From Pyrinomonadaceae bacterium (GTDB lineage Bacteria > Acidobacteriota > Blastocatellia > Pyrinomonadales > Pyrinomonadaceae): 64,000 nucleotides of DNA. The stretch is taken from assembly GCA_030841105.1 (NCBI GenBank), contig JAVEDE010000073.1:34927-98926 (forward strand). The letters are read 5' to 3'. The notes under the pieces were generated by a model, which worked only from the letters and a program-made list of their open reading frames with translations, was not told the origin of the DNA and did not search any database. Positions 19,401 to 27,636 of the stretch are shown in pieces (within the stretch, counting starts at the first letter, position 1; every line of letters begins with the position of its first letter). The position numbers and the translations under genes were made by a program.

Positions 19401-20165
19401 AAGTTGCTCGCCACCTATCGCCGCTACTTCCGCTTCGGCGGCCCTCCCGACCCGTTACTTCTCGCCAGCGAGCGCGGCGGGTTGCTCGGCGGTTTGCAGA
19501 GCCGCGTGCGCGGCACGGTCTTCGCCGTCAATCTCAACCTCGGCGTCGCCAGTCTCTTCAACCCGACCGACCGCAACGGCGACGGCACGATTGACGACGT
19601 TGACCAGACGCTCCCCATTAGCGAGAGGTTCTTTACCGGCGGCTCGACCACGCTGCGCGGCTTCGCCTTCGAGGAGGCCGGGCCTCGCCTCGCCGTCTGC
19701 CCGACGGGTTCGGACGCGGGCAGCCAGATCAACGTCCCCTTCTGCACGGGCGGCGTCTTCCGCAACACGAACGGCGACCCCGTGACGCTCAACCCGTTCA
19801 CCGTGCCCGTCGGCGGCAACGCGATGGCGGTCGTCAATCTGGAAGCGCGCGTGCCGCTGACGAAGACCTTCCAGATCGTGCCGTTCTACGACGGCGGCAA
19901 CGTCTTCCGCCGCATCGGCGACATCTTCGGGCGCAACGACCGACGCCCCGGCGACACCATCAACATGCGTAACCTGCGCGTTCAGTGGGCGCACACGGTC
20001 GGCCTCGGCCTGCGCTTCCGCACGCCCATCGGCGCGCTCGGCATAGACTACGGCTTCCTCGTCAACCCGCCGGAGTTTGAACTGCCGCAAGCCTTCCCGT
20101 CGCCGCCCGCGACCGTGCGCCTCCGCCGCGCCCAGTTGCACTTCCGCTTCGGGCAGGCGTTCTAA
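16497..20165 (+). CDS. Omp85-family outer-membrane assembly protein (BamA/TamA-like)
   Basis: A 1222-residue protein starting at GTG with a signal peptide (FIFVLLLLVACGVRVSGA). Several POTRA-type repeats fill the first two thirds, each with a YxxA-type strand and a glycine-rich turn. The C-terminal third is a 16-strand beta-barrel, with the conserved GGSTTLRGFAFEEAGPR segment of the Omp85 barrel and a terminal strand ending LHFRFGQAF. An Asn/Pro/Ala/Thr-rich linker (about residues 365-445) interrupts the POTRA array. Omp85 proteins insert beta-barrel proteins into the outer membrane. Being next to the tamB-like gene it may be the TamA equivalent, or this lineage's BamA. Length is well above E. 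coli BamA (about 800). Confidence 0.9.
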   Translation: MLYRRFIFVLLLLVACGVRVSGAPAAAAVVVAAKGVNDLSRYEGRMVASVEVVYEGAARNATGEGELRRLLTVAPNAPFAALRVRESLQALFDSGRVENARVEATEARAAVGLGGEAVPIALRFFVRPQVRVTDVRLDLVGTAAATTPTGGAPVTADDLRARLNLLDPGARVSDQSLRAGADAIQIYLRDRGYFRADVTYTRTLDAAGTGAIVAYTVNPGEQARVEAFNIQITGFDVATVRPDLRLAAGVPFTRTALGEDVGRIRRAIMAQGFLAPQLGEAQTVIDSARNTITVNLTGGIGPRVNVEVTGFEVSDKKREQLLPVQREGSIDQAAITEGARRLKNHLQEQGYFFADVISTCAVDRPAPPASTVAVAAAAGNANTSATPPANTDPNAPATPATTANANVVTPNANPSNPPPAATMTNAATPTSPANPNVVVSDPLAQPIIGLPVAAGACDNLNPRELSGRTVNINYTVEQGRRFKLSEIRIEGTEKLTYDDLADELRSEPASGLLGIIPFLGSRRGYTSRELLVRDRRTVEARMRDLGYRKATVEVRQGVALDSEDLIITFAVTEGPLTRVAGVDFRGNQLYTTERLREEPCRAANFRSEPCTIVAGPFARTLARADAERIRSLYTRNGYIDAEVRVDVVELPKKGDDEQVRLVYNVTEGGKVFINRIIINGNEGTTPDARMRTKREAILEAIPLKEGEVLRSDRLAEAERVLYETNAFRQVIIRTEAAGETAAGFRRRDVIIDLEELKPRRLDYGGGYSTDSGPLGLFELRNNNLFGQLRQGALRTRASRRQQLFRLEYFDPRFRTYGRQRFSPLTVSAQYQRDINVTRFFRSTIDRGNFGIVQRLDEEGRPIDEFGMRTGEPTINRFTFNIETQRVIQPRSRTILFLRYNYEDVRLFNIQSLLVAPILRPDKAVRLSRFGATLARDTRDRQFDPSRGEFLTVDYAVAIKQLGGNLSFTKLLATYRRYFRFGGPPDPLLLASERGGLLGGLQSRVRGTVFAVNLNLGVASLFNPTDRNGDGTIDDVDQTLPISERFFTGGSTTLRGFAFEEAGPRLAVCPTGSDAGSQINVPFCTGGVFRNTNGDPVTLNPFTVPVGGNAMAVVNLEARVPLTKTFQIVPFYDGGNVFRRIGDIFGRNDRRPGDTINMRNLRVQWAHTVGLGLRFRTPIGALGIDYGFLVNPPEFELPQAFPSPPATVRLRRAQLHFRFGQAF

Positions 20166-20170
20166 GACAC

Positions 20171-20305
20171 GGGGAAAAGGGAAAGGGGGAAAGGGTAAAG
20201 GAGATGACTAAGAGCAGCACAAAGGTTTCGTGGAAGCGACTCGGCAGGGGCGCGCGTGCGCTGCTGCTTGCCCTTGCCCTTTACCCTTTACCCTTTACCC
20301 TTTTC
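20171..20305. repeat. Heptamer inverted repeat spanning the start of the SurA-like gene
   Basis: The left arm (20171-20201) is purine-rich, with AAAGGGA and AAAGGGT units leading into AAAGGAG and the ATG at 20204. The right arm (about 20271-20305) is CCCTTTA three times followed by CCCTTTT. The start codon is therefore in the loop, and the right arm is translated as part of the signal peptide (LYPLPFTLFS). Confidence 0.82.
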
Positions 20306-20911
20306 TCTGCGCCCGCTTCGGCGCAAGAGATCGTGGATCGTTGGGTGGCGACGATCAATCACCGCGAGTTGATCACTTACACGGACTTGCTCTGGCAGTT
20401 GGCCTTGCAGCCGGACACGCCGATTGACGAGCCGCGCTCCGAAGACTTGCAGCGCGTCCTCAACCTACTCATTGATCAACGGCTCATCTCGCAGGAGGCC
20501 GGGAAGCTGCCGACCATCACGCCTTCGGACGCCGACGTTGATAAGGCGACGAACGAACTCGTCAAACGCTTTCCCTCGCAGGCGGCCTTCTACGAACGAC
20601 TCGCGCGCGTCGGCCTGACGGGCGAGGGCTTGCGCGAGATCGTCCGCCAGCGCGTCGAGATCGAAAACTATCTCAACTTCCGTTTCCGCTCTTTCACCAT
20701 CATCTCCACGCAGGAGATCGCGGCCTACTACCGCGACGTGTACGTGCCGCGCCACCGCCGCCAGTCGCCCGGCCGCATCGTCCCCACGCTCGAACAGGCC
20801 ACCGCCGAGATCGAACGCACGCTCACCGAAGACAAGATCGAATCCGACACCGACGCCTTCCTCGAAGACGCACGCACCCGCGCCGAGATCGTCATCCTCA
20901 GTCCCGTCTAA
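20204..20911 (+). CDS. SurA N-terminal-like periplasmic chaperone
   Basis: A 235-residue protein with a signal peptide ending near APASA-QE. The mature part begins IVDRWVATINHRELITYTDL, then a helical domain of the SurA/PpiD N-terminal type with LLIDQRLISQEA. There is no parvulin rotamase domain, so it is probably a chaperone only, and a job in outer-membrane protein folding fits its place 38 bases after the Omp85 gene. The hydrophobic core of the signal peptide (LALALYPLPFTLFS) is encoded by the right arm of a heptamer repeat whose left arm holds the ribosome-binding site. A stem-loop could thus mask translation initiation, though that is inference. Confidence 0.75.
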   Translation: MTKSSTKVSWKRLGRGARALLLALALYPLPFTLFSAPASAQEIVDRWVATINHRELITYTDLLWQLALQPDTPIDEPRSEDLQRVLNLLIDQRLISQEAGKLPTITPSDADVDKATNELVKRFPSQAAFYERLARVGLTGEGLREIVRQRVEIENYLNFRFRSFTIISTQEIAAYYRDVYVPRHRRQSPGRIVPTLEQATAEIERTLTEDKIESDTDAFLEDARTRAEIVILSPV

Positions 20912-21106
20912 CAGACGCGGGGCGCGCGTATCGTTGCGTGTCTCGACTCACACATTACACAGTGAACAATTGAGGACGGCGACGCGCCGTTTGTCTCCGT
21001 TCATTCATCCCGGCACGCGGCGCATACGCCGTTTGCGGTCGGATCGTTGCAAACACGACCGGGCATAGCGATTGCTGATCAAAGAGGCAGACATGAAAGG
21101 AGCGTC

Positions 21107-22963
21107 ATGCGCCTCACAAAATCCGTCCTCACTTCGCTGCCCCTGCTGGCAGTTTGTTTGCTGTCTTCTTTGCCGCCCGGAGTCGTCACCACCACCGCCC
21201 ACGCCCACCAGCAGGACACGCTGTCGTGCCTGAAGTTCGGCGAGTGCGATTTGATCACCTGCAACCCCGACGGCACTTACACCTACACCTTCGCCGTAAC
21301 GAACCTCTCGAACTTCCCCGCGACCGAGGCCGAGTTTCGTTTCGTTACCCCGTCCGGCACGAACATCAGCGTGAACCCCTACCCGCTGACGCCCGCGCTG
21401 CCGCCGAACGCCACGCGGCAGATCACCGTCACCATCGCGCCGGGCATGCCCGCCGGAACGACCGTCTGTTTCACGCTCAGCGTCCACGACAAGGACGACC
21501 TGAACTGTTGTAGCGGTCTTAAAAAATGCATCACGCTGCCCGCATGCGGCGCGCCCCCGGCGCAGACGTGCGCGACCGGCAAGTGTTGCGGCGGCGCGCC
21601 CCGCATCCATGATCAGGCGTTCATCCCGTTCGTCGGCAAGCGTCTGGCCGTGACCACCTCGCGCGCCACGCAGCCGACCAACCCGCTCTTCCCGCCGATT
21701 CAGTCGGAGGCCGTGCTGCGCGTCGTTGATCTGACCGAGACGAGTTTTGTAACCAACACCAACGTCCCCGCGCCGATGTACTACGGCCCCGCGTCAAGCC
21801 CGTGGACGAGAAAGAACCTCGGCACGATCTTCGGCGTCACGCTCGACCAGAACGGCAACATCTTCGTCGCGGCCACCTCGGCCTACAACGGCGACTATTA
21901 CCCGTCCGGCCCCGGCACGGTCTACCGGATTGACGGCTCGACGGGCGCGATCTCGATCTTCGCGCAACTGCCCAACTTCCAAGACCCGCTCCTCAATATC
22001 CAGAACTACCAGAACGAGGCGTGGCCTGCGCTCGGCGATGTAGCCTACGATTGCCGGTACGATCAGTTCTTCGTCACCGACCTCGAAGACGGAAAAATCT
22101 ATCGCCTGAAAGGCAACACGCTGAACAACGTGACGGGCACAACCCTCAACACCTTCGACCCGTTTGCCGCCGACAACGGCGCACCCGGCTTCGCGCCGCG
22201 CGGCGAGCGTCTGGTGGCCGTGGAGACGCACAACGGCCGCGTCTACTACAGCGTGTGGAAAGAAGATTGCGGCAACGGAAACTCGAACAACACGGACAGC
22301 AATGAGATTTGGTCGGTCGCGCTCGACGGCACGGGCAACTTCGTCCCCACAGACAACCGGCGCGAGTTGTCACTCCCAGACCTGCCCGGTAAGAACTTCT
22401 CGAACCCCGTCTTCGACATTAGCTTCTCGCGCGAAGGCCGTATGCTGCTCGGCGAGCGCACCATGCGTTGTAACCCCTTCACCGGCCCCAGCATTCCCGC
22501 CAACGAGCACTGCGACAGCAACATGCTCACCGCCTACGCCGCCTCGACGCTGGCGGCGGCTCACGCCTCGCGCGCTCTGGAATACGTCTGCGTCGGCGAC
22601 ACCAACGAGTGGAGGTTGAGTCCTCCCACCGCGCCGCTCCCGTGGAAGTTCAACATCGGCAACGTCATCAACTCGTCGAGCCAGTGCCAGCTAGGGGCGG
22701 CCGGTCTACCGGCCAACGCGGCGGGCGGCGTTGATTACGACTACTCCAACGCGCAGTACACGGTCTGGACGACGGGCGACTCGCTGCTGCCGAGCAGCGT
22801 GCCGATCCCTTACGGCCTGCAAGGCTTCCTGCCGACGGGCGGCGGGATGACGACCGCCATCTCCATTGACCTGAACGGCATCTTGTTGCCGGGAACGTTC
22901 ACCGACAAAGCACAGATCGGCGACGTGGAGATCGTCTGCCCCCCGCTTGGCCTCTCCCGTTAG
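21107..22963 (+). CDS. Cys-rich secreted protein, possible beta-propeller
   Basis: The start ATG at 21107 has a good ribosome-binding site (AAAGGAG, 6 bases upstream). The 618-residue product has a signal peptide ending around TTTAHA-HQQ. An N-terminal beta-sandwich-like part (about 35-150) contains a dense cysteine cluster including CLKFGECDLITC, LNCCSGLKKC and ATGKCCGG. The rest resembles NHL or SMP-30-like propellers, with blades such as IFGVTLDQNGNIFVA, GTVYRIDGSTGAI and DGKIYRLKG. No catalytic motif was recognised. It is probably extracellular or envelope-bound and disulfide-stabilised. The gene stands alone and ends at a strong hairpin. Confidence 0.8.
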   Translation: MRLTKSVLTSLPLLAVCLLSSLPPGVVTTTAHAHQQDTLSCLKFGECDLITCNPDGTYTYTFAVTNLSNFPATEAEFRFVTPSGTNISVNPYPLTPALPPNATRQITVTIAPGMPAGTTVCFTLSVHDKDDLNCCSGLKKCITLPACGAPPAQTCATGKCCGGAPRIHDQAFIPFVGKRLAVTTSRATQPTNPLFPPIQSEAVLRVVDLTETSFVTNTNVPAPMYYGPASSPWTRKNLGTIFGVTLDQNGNIFVAATSAYNGDYYPSGPGTVYRIDGSTGAISIFAQLPNFQDPLLNIQNYQNEAWPALGDVAYDCRYDQFFVTDLEDGKIYRLKGNTLNNVTGTTLNTFDPFAADNGAPGFAPRGERLVAVETHNGRVYYSVWKEDCGNGNSNNTDSNEIWSVALDGTGNFVPTDNRRELSLPDLPGKNFSNPVFDISFSREGRMLLGERTMRCNPFTGPSIPANEHCDSNMLTAYAASTLAAAHASRALEYVCVGDTNEWRLSPPTAPLPWKFNIGNVINSSSQCQLGAAGLPANAAGGVDYDYSNAQYTVWTTGDSLLPSSVPIPYGLQGFLPTGGGMTTAISIDLNGILLPGTFTDKAQIGDVEIVCPPLGLSR

Positions 22964-23029
22964 CAGTCACCGGATCGGCGCAAGCCGCCCGCACCCCAAC
23001 GCCGTCTCTCGCCGTGAGCCGTAAACTAC

Positions 23030-23069
23030 GCGCCGCCGTTGACGTTCCATCAAACGTCAACGGCGGCGC
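23030..23069. terminator. Perfect 17-bp hairpin after the Cys-rich protein gene
   Basis: GCGCCGCCGTTGACGTT and AACGTCAACGGCGGCGC flank the loop CCATCA without a mismatch, followed by GTTCATGTTTTC. It lies 67 bases after the stop at 22963. The U-run is broken, so termination strength is uncertain, but position and stability fit a terminator. Confidence 0.7.
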
Positions 23070-23214
23070 GTTCATGTTTTCTTCGCCGCGCATTCGTTGC
23101 GGCATCCCGCGCCGCGCGTTCGCCATCGCCGCGACGTTTCGACTTTGCGCGGCCGATGTGTCTTCGCGTGCGTTATGGTAAATTTTCCCGGCGACTTTAA
23201 TCCGTCGGTTTTCG

Positions 23215-23220
23215 TATGAT
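23215..23220 (+). promoter_or_regulatory. -10-like box 5 bases before the patatin ATG
   Basis: TATGAT lies 5 bases before the ATG at 23226 and there is no Shine-Dalgarno sequence. If it is the -10 element the transcript would start at or next to the start codon. Confidence 0.35.
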
Positions 23221-23225
23221 CGTTT

Positions 23226-24212
23226 ATGAAGCGTAAGAAAGTAAGAGATGAAAACTTGAGGCTGCGCGTGGGGCTGGCGTTGTCGGGCGGCGCGGCGCGT
23301 GGCGCGGCGCACGTCGGCGTGTTGAAGGTTTTGTTGGAGGCGGGCATCACGGTGGACACGGTGGCGGGCACGTCTGCGGGCGCGCTCGTCGGCGGGGCGT
23401 TCGCCGCCGGGATGACCGTCGCGGAACTCGAACGTCTTGGACGTGAGATGCGCTGGCGCAACTTCGGGCGGGTGACGCTCTCGCGGCTCGGCGTGCAGTC
23501 GAACGCGCGTATGGAGGAGTACATCCGCGCGCGCTTCCCCGTCACGCGTTTCGAGGAGATGCCGATCCCCTTCGCCGCCGTCGCCACGAACTTGCACACG
23601 GGGCAGGCCGTCGTCATGCGCGACGAGGGCGACGTGGCGTTCGCCATCCGCGCGAGTTGCGCCGTGCCCGGCTGGTACGTGCCCGTGACGGACGCGGAGG
23701 GGCGGCAACTCGTGGACGGCGGACTCGTCGCCAATCTGCCCGCGGCCGCCGCGCGCTCGCTCAACCCCGACATCGTGATCGCCGTTGACGTGAACTTCGA
23801 GGGCGCGAAGTTTCTAGGGCCGCCGCAGTCGGCCATCGGCGTGCTCTTTCAGTCAATGATGGTCGTGCAGCGCACCGTCTCGACGCACGAGGGACGCAAC
23901 GCAGACATCGTGATCCGCCCGAAGGTCGGCCACATCCGCTGGGACGAGATGACGCGCGCCGCCGAACTGATCGCGCTCGGCGAAGAGGCCGCGCGCGCCG
24001 CGCTCGACGACATCAAGTTGCTGCTCACGCCGCGCGTCGTAGAACAGCCGACGTGGATTCAACGCCTCCTCCACCGGCCGCACGCGAACGACTCCAACGC
24101 CGCCTCCAACGCACTCGAACGTCGCGGCTCGACGCCGCAGACGCGCGCCCCGCACGAGACACGCGCCCCGCACGCGGGCGAAGAGAACACGCACCGACCG
24201 TCGCCCCGTTAA
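23226..24212 (+). CDS. Patatin-like phospholipase
   Basis: A 328-residue protein of the bacterial patatin (RssA/NTE-like) group, which hydrolyse acyl esters with a Ser-Asp dyad. The glycine-rich oxyanion loop GGAARGAAHVGV is at 21-32, the nucleophile S50 in GTSAG and the aspartate D164 in VDGG. There is no signal peptide and no transmembrane segment. The last 60 residues are Pro/Arg/Thr-rich and look disordered. The stop codon overlaps a 15-base tandem repeat. Neighbours give no specific substrate clue. Confidence 0.9.
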   Translation: MKRKKVRDENLRLRVGLALSGGAARGAAHVGVLKVLLEAGITVDTVAGTSAGALVGGAFAAGMTVAELERLGREMRWRNFGRVTLSRLGVQSNARMEEYIRARFPVTRFEEMPIPFAAVATNLHTGQAVVMRDEGDVAFAIRASCAVPGWYVPVTDAEGRQLVDGGLVANLPAAAARSLNPDIVIAVDVNFEGAKFLGPPQSAIGVLFQSMMVVQRTVSTHEGRNADIVIRPKVGHIRWDEMTRAAELIALGEEAARAALDDIKLLLTPRVVEQPTWIQRLLHRPHANDSNAASNALERRGSTPQTRAPHETRAPHAGEENTHRPSPR

Positions 24213-24252
24213 TCGAGTCGTTGTTAATCGAATCGTTGTTAATCGAATCGTT
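24208..24252. repeat. Three tandem 15-base repeats
   Basis: The unit GTTAATCGAATCGTT occurs three times head to tail (first copy with one change, GAG for GAA), starting in the stop codon of the patatin gene. TAA recurs every 15 bases, so these repeats close only one frame. Purpose unknown. Confidence 0.85.
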
Positions 24253-24487
24253 TTCAGACAGCGACGCGCGCCGCGTCTCTCCCGGCGGTGTATCGAAAAA
24301 CGACGCGCCCCGCCCCGGCCACACCCGCGACGCCCCTCCGAAGCCGCCGCCGCAAACTCCTAAACTCTAAGCAAGACAAGGCATATCGGGCTGCTCGCGC
24401 TCTCTGCCGGTCTCGTTCTGCCTGCTGGCACAAACGTTGCTCAACAGTGGTGGCAGCAGAAGACCTACCTAGTGAAGGGGAGCGAAC

Positions 24488-24643
24488 ATGAAAGAATTAG
24501 GCAACAGTCTCGCGCAACTAATTTTCGTCATCATGGTCATGATCACGCTCGCCGTCTCGACGGCGGCTCTCTCCCAGTGGGCAAGTCCCGAAGAGCAGGG
24601 CAACACTTCCTCCCCAACTCTGAGCGCGTCCGCCAACCCTTGA
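24488..24643 (+). CDS. Small single-span membrane protein, 51 residues
   Basis: ATG at 24488 follows AAGGGGAGCGAAC, a good ribosome-binding site. The product starts MKELGNSLAQLIFVIMVMIT and continues with LAVSTAALSQWAS and a Ser/Pro/Asn-rich tail ending SASANP. Residues about 9-30 form one hydrophobic helix, so it is probably an inner-membrane micropeptide with a short polar tail; a signal peptide cleaved after ALS is the alternative. No family recognised. It stands between the patatin gene and the PBP gene. Confidence 0.5.
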   Translation: MKELGNSLAQLIFVIMVMITLAVSTAALSQWASPEEQGNTSSPTLSASANP

Positions 24644-24784
24644 AGCAGGCGCATCCCCGGACGGCAAACTCGTTCAAAGAATTCGCCGCCGATTAGTCGT
24701 TTACATAGCACATCACACAGTCGAGAACTCAACGGTACGGGCGAGAGCGTCCCGAAGCAGAGGGATACGTGTGTCTAAAAGCTG

Positions 24785-24875
24785 GTCAGTAGTCCGTGGT
24801 CAGTTGCCAGTTGTTCAAATCAATCTTTAGCGGCGTGTGTGGTGATCACAAACAACTGACGACTGACAAAAAACA
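24785..24875. repeat. Heptamer inverted repeat with shared core (plus orientation)
   Basis: Left arm GTCAGTAGTCCGTGGTCAG followed by TTGCCAGTTGTTC; right arm CAAACAACTGACGACTGACA. After TTCAA the next 49 bases align without gaps to the element at 51144 with 35 identities by my count. It ends 11 bases before the PBP start. An open frame runs through it but is not credible as an N-terminal extension. Confidence 0.82.
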
Positions 24876-24885
24876 ACTTCTTATC

Positions 24886-27537
24886 ATGGCAATCGAAATC
24901 ACATCGGAGCAGCGGGAAGCACGGCGGCTGCCGCGACTGTTGAAGGCGCGGCGGGATGCGTCTGGGTCAAGAGGGACGCGCGAGAGGAAAACGCGCGACT
25001 GGCCGCGACGCCTGCGCTACGCCGGCGTGGCCGCGCTCGCGCTGTGTGCCGTCGTCGTCGCATCGCTCGTCTATTGCTACTGGAACGCTGCGGAGACGAT
25101 TGACCGACGTCTTGCCTCCGGCTACCTGACGAGCCGCGCGGGCATCTACGCCGCGCCGCGCGTGCTGCGCGCCGGGCAAAATGTTTCGCGCGAGCGTCTC
25201 GTGGAAACTCTGCGCCGCGCCGGTTACGTAGAAGAGTCTGCGAGCGACGTGTGGAGCGGCGCGTTTCGCGTCGCGCCGGAAGGCGCAATCGAGATCAGCC
25301 CGCGTCGCCTGTCGCGCGCGGAAGATGCTGTAGCAGCGGAAGGCTTCACGCCCGAAGTCGTGCGCGTCGCATTTGATCGCAAGGGGCGCATCGGCGAGAT
25401 CACGGGCGACGGCGTGACGCTCGAAGCGTTCGCGCTTGAGCCGGAAGCCCTCACGAACGACGCCGCGACGAAGACCGGCACGCGCGCCACGCTCGCCTAC
25501 TCGGACATCCCGCCCGTCCTCGCCAACGCCATCCGCGCCATCGAAGACCGTCGCTTCTTCGAGCACCACGGACTCGACGCAACAGGGATCGGCCGCGCGC
25601 TGTTGAGTTGGACGGGAGGTGGTGGCGACGTCGCGCGTGGCGCGAGTGCGCCGGAGCATCAGGGCGGCTCGACCATCACGCAGCAACTCGTCAAGAACAC
25701 TTATCTCACCCCGGAGCGCACGCTCACGCGCAAGTTCAACGAAGCGCTCCTCGCCGCCGCGCTCGAACGCCGTCTGTCGAAAGAGGACATCTTCGCGCTC
25801 TATTGCAACGAAATTTATCTCGGCCAGCGCGGCGCGTTCGCCGTGCGCGGCGTCAAGCAAGCGGCGCGCGTCTACTTCGGCAAAGAGTTAAGAGACCTCT
25901 CGCTCGGCGAGGCCGCGACCATCGCCGGGATGATTCAAAGCCCCGCGCGCTACGCCCCCGACCGCCACGCCGAAGCCTCGCGCGCGCGCCGCGACGCCGT
26001 GCTCGCCGCGATGCTCCGCGACAACTCGATCAATGCCGACGACGCGCGCGCCGCCATGAGCGAGGCGACGGCGGTCGCGCCCGTCGATCCGTCTGCCCGC
26101 GCGACCGCGCCCTACTTCATTGATTACGTGAGCCGCGCCGTCGAGACGCAGTTGCGCACAGGCAGCGCGGACGAGCGCACCCTGCGCGTCTACACCACCA
26201 TTGATCTCGACTTGCAACAACTGGCGGAACAAGCCGTAGCGCGTCAACTCGCGCAACTCGAAAAAGTTTACAAACAGGGCGACGCCCGCCCGCAGGCCGC
26301 TCTCGTCGCGCTCGACCCGCAGACCGGCCACGTGCTCGCCATGGTCGGCGGTCAGAACTACGCCGCGTCGCAACTCAACCGCGCCACCGACGCGCGGCGG
26401 CAGCCCGGTTCGGTCTTCAAACCTTTCGTCTACGCGGCGGCGTTGGAGAGCGGCATCTCGCCCGCGCGCATGTTCGCGGACGCCCCGCGCGCCTTCCAGT
26501 TCGACCGCTACAGCCCCGCCTATCGTCCGGCCAACTACGGCGGCGGCTACTCGATGCACGACGTAACGATGCGCGCCGCGCTGACGAACTCGTTGAACGT
26601 CGTGACGGTTGACATCGCCATGCAGACGGGCTTGCCGCGTGTCGCCGCGCTGGCCGAAAGTTTCGGGCTGCCGAAACCCGAAGCCTACCCGTCGCTCGCG
26701 CTCGGCACGACCGAGGCGACGCCGCTTGAGATCGCGTCGGCCTACACCGCATTTGTGAACGGCGGCGCACGCGTGCGCCCGTCGTCCGTCACGCGTGCCG
26801 TTGACGGCGACGGCGTGAGGCTCTTTGAAGAGTTTCTTCCTTCGACGGCGCAGGTCGTCAATCCTTCGACGGCCTACATGATCACGGACATGTTGACGAA
26901 CGTCATCGAGGAAGGAACGGCGCGCGCGGCGCGCGGGATGTTGAAAGTCTCGGCGGTCGCGGGCAAGACCGGCACGTCGCGCGACGGCTGGTTCGTCGGC
27001 TACACGCCGCGCCTCGTCTGCGTCGTCTGGATCGGTTTTGACGACAACCGCCAACTCGGACTGACGGGCGCGGAGAGCGCACTGCCCGTCTGGACTGAGT
27101 TTGTGCGCGGCGCGGTCGAACTTCGACCGGAACTCGGCGGCGCGGCCTTCCTCAGACCGGCGGGCGTGATGTCCGTCGAGATCGATCCGGCGACCGGGCA
27201 ACTCGCCTCGTCAGCCTGCCCCGCGCGCGAACGCATCGCCGTCACGCCCGCGCTCGCCCCGGCCACCGAGTGCCTGCTGCACCGGCCGCTCTTCCCACTC
27301 CTCGCAGACTACGACGCGCAGCAAGTTGATTCTCCGTTAACCGTCGTCGTGCCCGATGATGCGACGCGCCCCGCCACCATCTCGCGGACACACGTCGCCC
27401 ACGGCGAATTAAATAACGCGCCCGTCGAACTCCCCGCGCCTTCGATTCAGACGACGCGCATCGAGGCGAGTCGCAACGGACGCGCCCGTCTCACAAACGA
27501 TCTGCAAGTCATCGCCGACCGCGCCGCCCAACCCTGA
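24886..27537 (+). CDS. Bifunctional class A penicillin-binding protein (PBP1B-like)
   Basis: An 883-residue peptidoglycan synthase with one transmembrane helix (about 46-65). A UB2H-like segment follows (about 85-190). The GT51 glycosyltransferase has catalytic E220 in AIEDRRFFEHHG and GGSTITQQLVKNTYL. The transpeptidase domain has S509-V-F-K512, S569-L-N571 and K694-T-G-T. A Pro-rich C-terminus ends the protein. The UB2H-like piece and layout favour PBP1B over PBP1A. It polymerises lipid II and cross-links the stem peptides in the periplasm. The start was chosen at MAIEITS, since the frame upstream runs through a repeat element. Confidence 0.93.
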   Translation: MAIEITSEQREARRLPRLLKARRDASGSRGTRERKTRDWPRRLRYAGVAALALCAVVVASLVYCYWNAAETIDRRLASGYLTSRAGIYAAPRVLRAGQNVSRERLVETLRRAGYVEESASDVWSGAFRVAPEGAIEISPRRLSRAEDAVAAEGFTPEVVRVAFDRKGRIGEITGDGVTLEAFALEPEALTNDAATKTGTRATLAYSDIPPVLANAIRAIEDRRFFEHHGLDATGIGRALLSWTGGGGDVARGASAPEHQGGSTITQQLVKNTYLTPERTLTRKFNEALLAAALERRLSKEDIFALYCNEIYLGQRGAFAVRGVKQAARVYFGKELRDLSLGEAATIAGMIQSPARYAPDRHAEASRARRDAVLAAMLRDNSINADDARAAMSEATAVAPVDPSARATAPYFIDYVSRAVETQLRTGSADERTLRVYTTIDLDLQQLAEQAVARQLAQLEKVYKQGDARPQAALVALDPQTGHVLAMVGGQNYAASQLNRATDARRQPGSVFKPFVYAAALESGISPARMFADAPRAFQFDRYSPAYRPANYGGGYSMHDVTMRAALTNSLNVVTVDIAMQTGLPRVAALAESFGLPKPEAYPSLALGTTEATPLEIASAYTAFVNGGARVRPSSVTRAVDGDGVRLFEEFLPSTAQVVNPSTAYMITDMLTNVIEEGTARAARGMLKVSAVAGKTGTSRDGWFVGYTPRLVCVVWIGFDDNRQLGLTGAESALPVWTEFVRGAVELRPELGGAAFLRPAGVMSVEIDPATGQLASSACPARERIAVTPALAPATECLLHRPLFPLLADYDAQQVDSPLTVVVPDDATRPATISRTHVAHGELNNAPVELPAPSIQTTRIEASRNGRARLTNDLQVIADRAAQP

Positions 27538-27562
27538 TCGCCGCAGATGATGCGGAGCAACA

Positions 27563-27601
27563 GAAAGCGACCGCCGCCGAATAACGGCAGCGGTCGCTTT
27601 C
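27563..27601. terminator. Hairpin between convergent PBP and acpS genes
   Basis: GAAAGCGACCGC (27563-27574) pairs with GCGGTCGCTTTC (27590-27601); a short inner CCG/CGG stem closes the loop. It lies 26 bases after the PBP stop and 36 before the acpS stop and can act in both directions. Confidence 0.65.
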
Positions 27602-27636
27602 TATCGCTCTACGGCTTTAACTCGTCGGCGTGTGCG

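Noticed and set aside
11363..20141. Many long minus-strand frames opposite the TamB and Omp85 genes
   Set aside because: They mirror GC-rich codon bias, lack family features and have Arg/Ala-rich nonsense sequence.
24370..24480. Signal-peptide-like frame (IGLLALSAGLVLPAG) before the 51-residue gene
   Set aside because: It has no start codon after the in-frame stop and runs on into the frame overlapping the small membrane protein; possibly a remnant, but not supported as a gene.
24796..24885. N-terminal extension of the PBP
   Set aside because: The extra 30 residues are coded by a heptamer repeat element; the family start fits MAIEITS at 24886.
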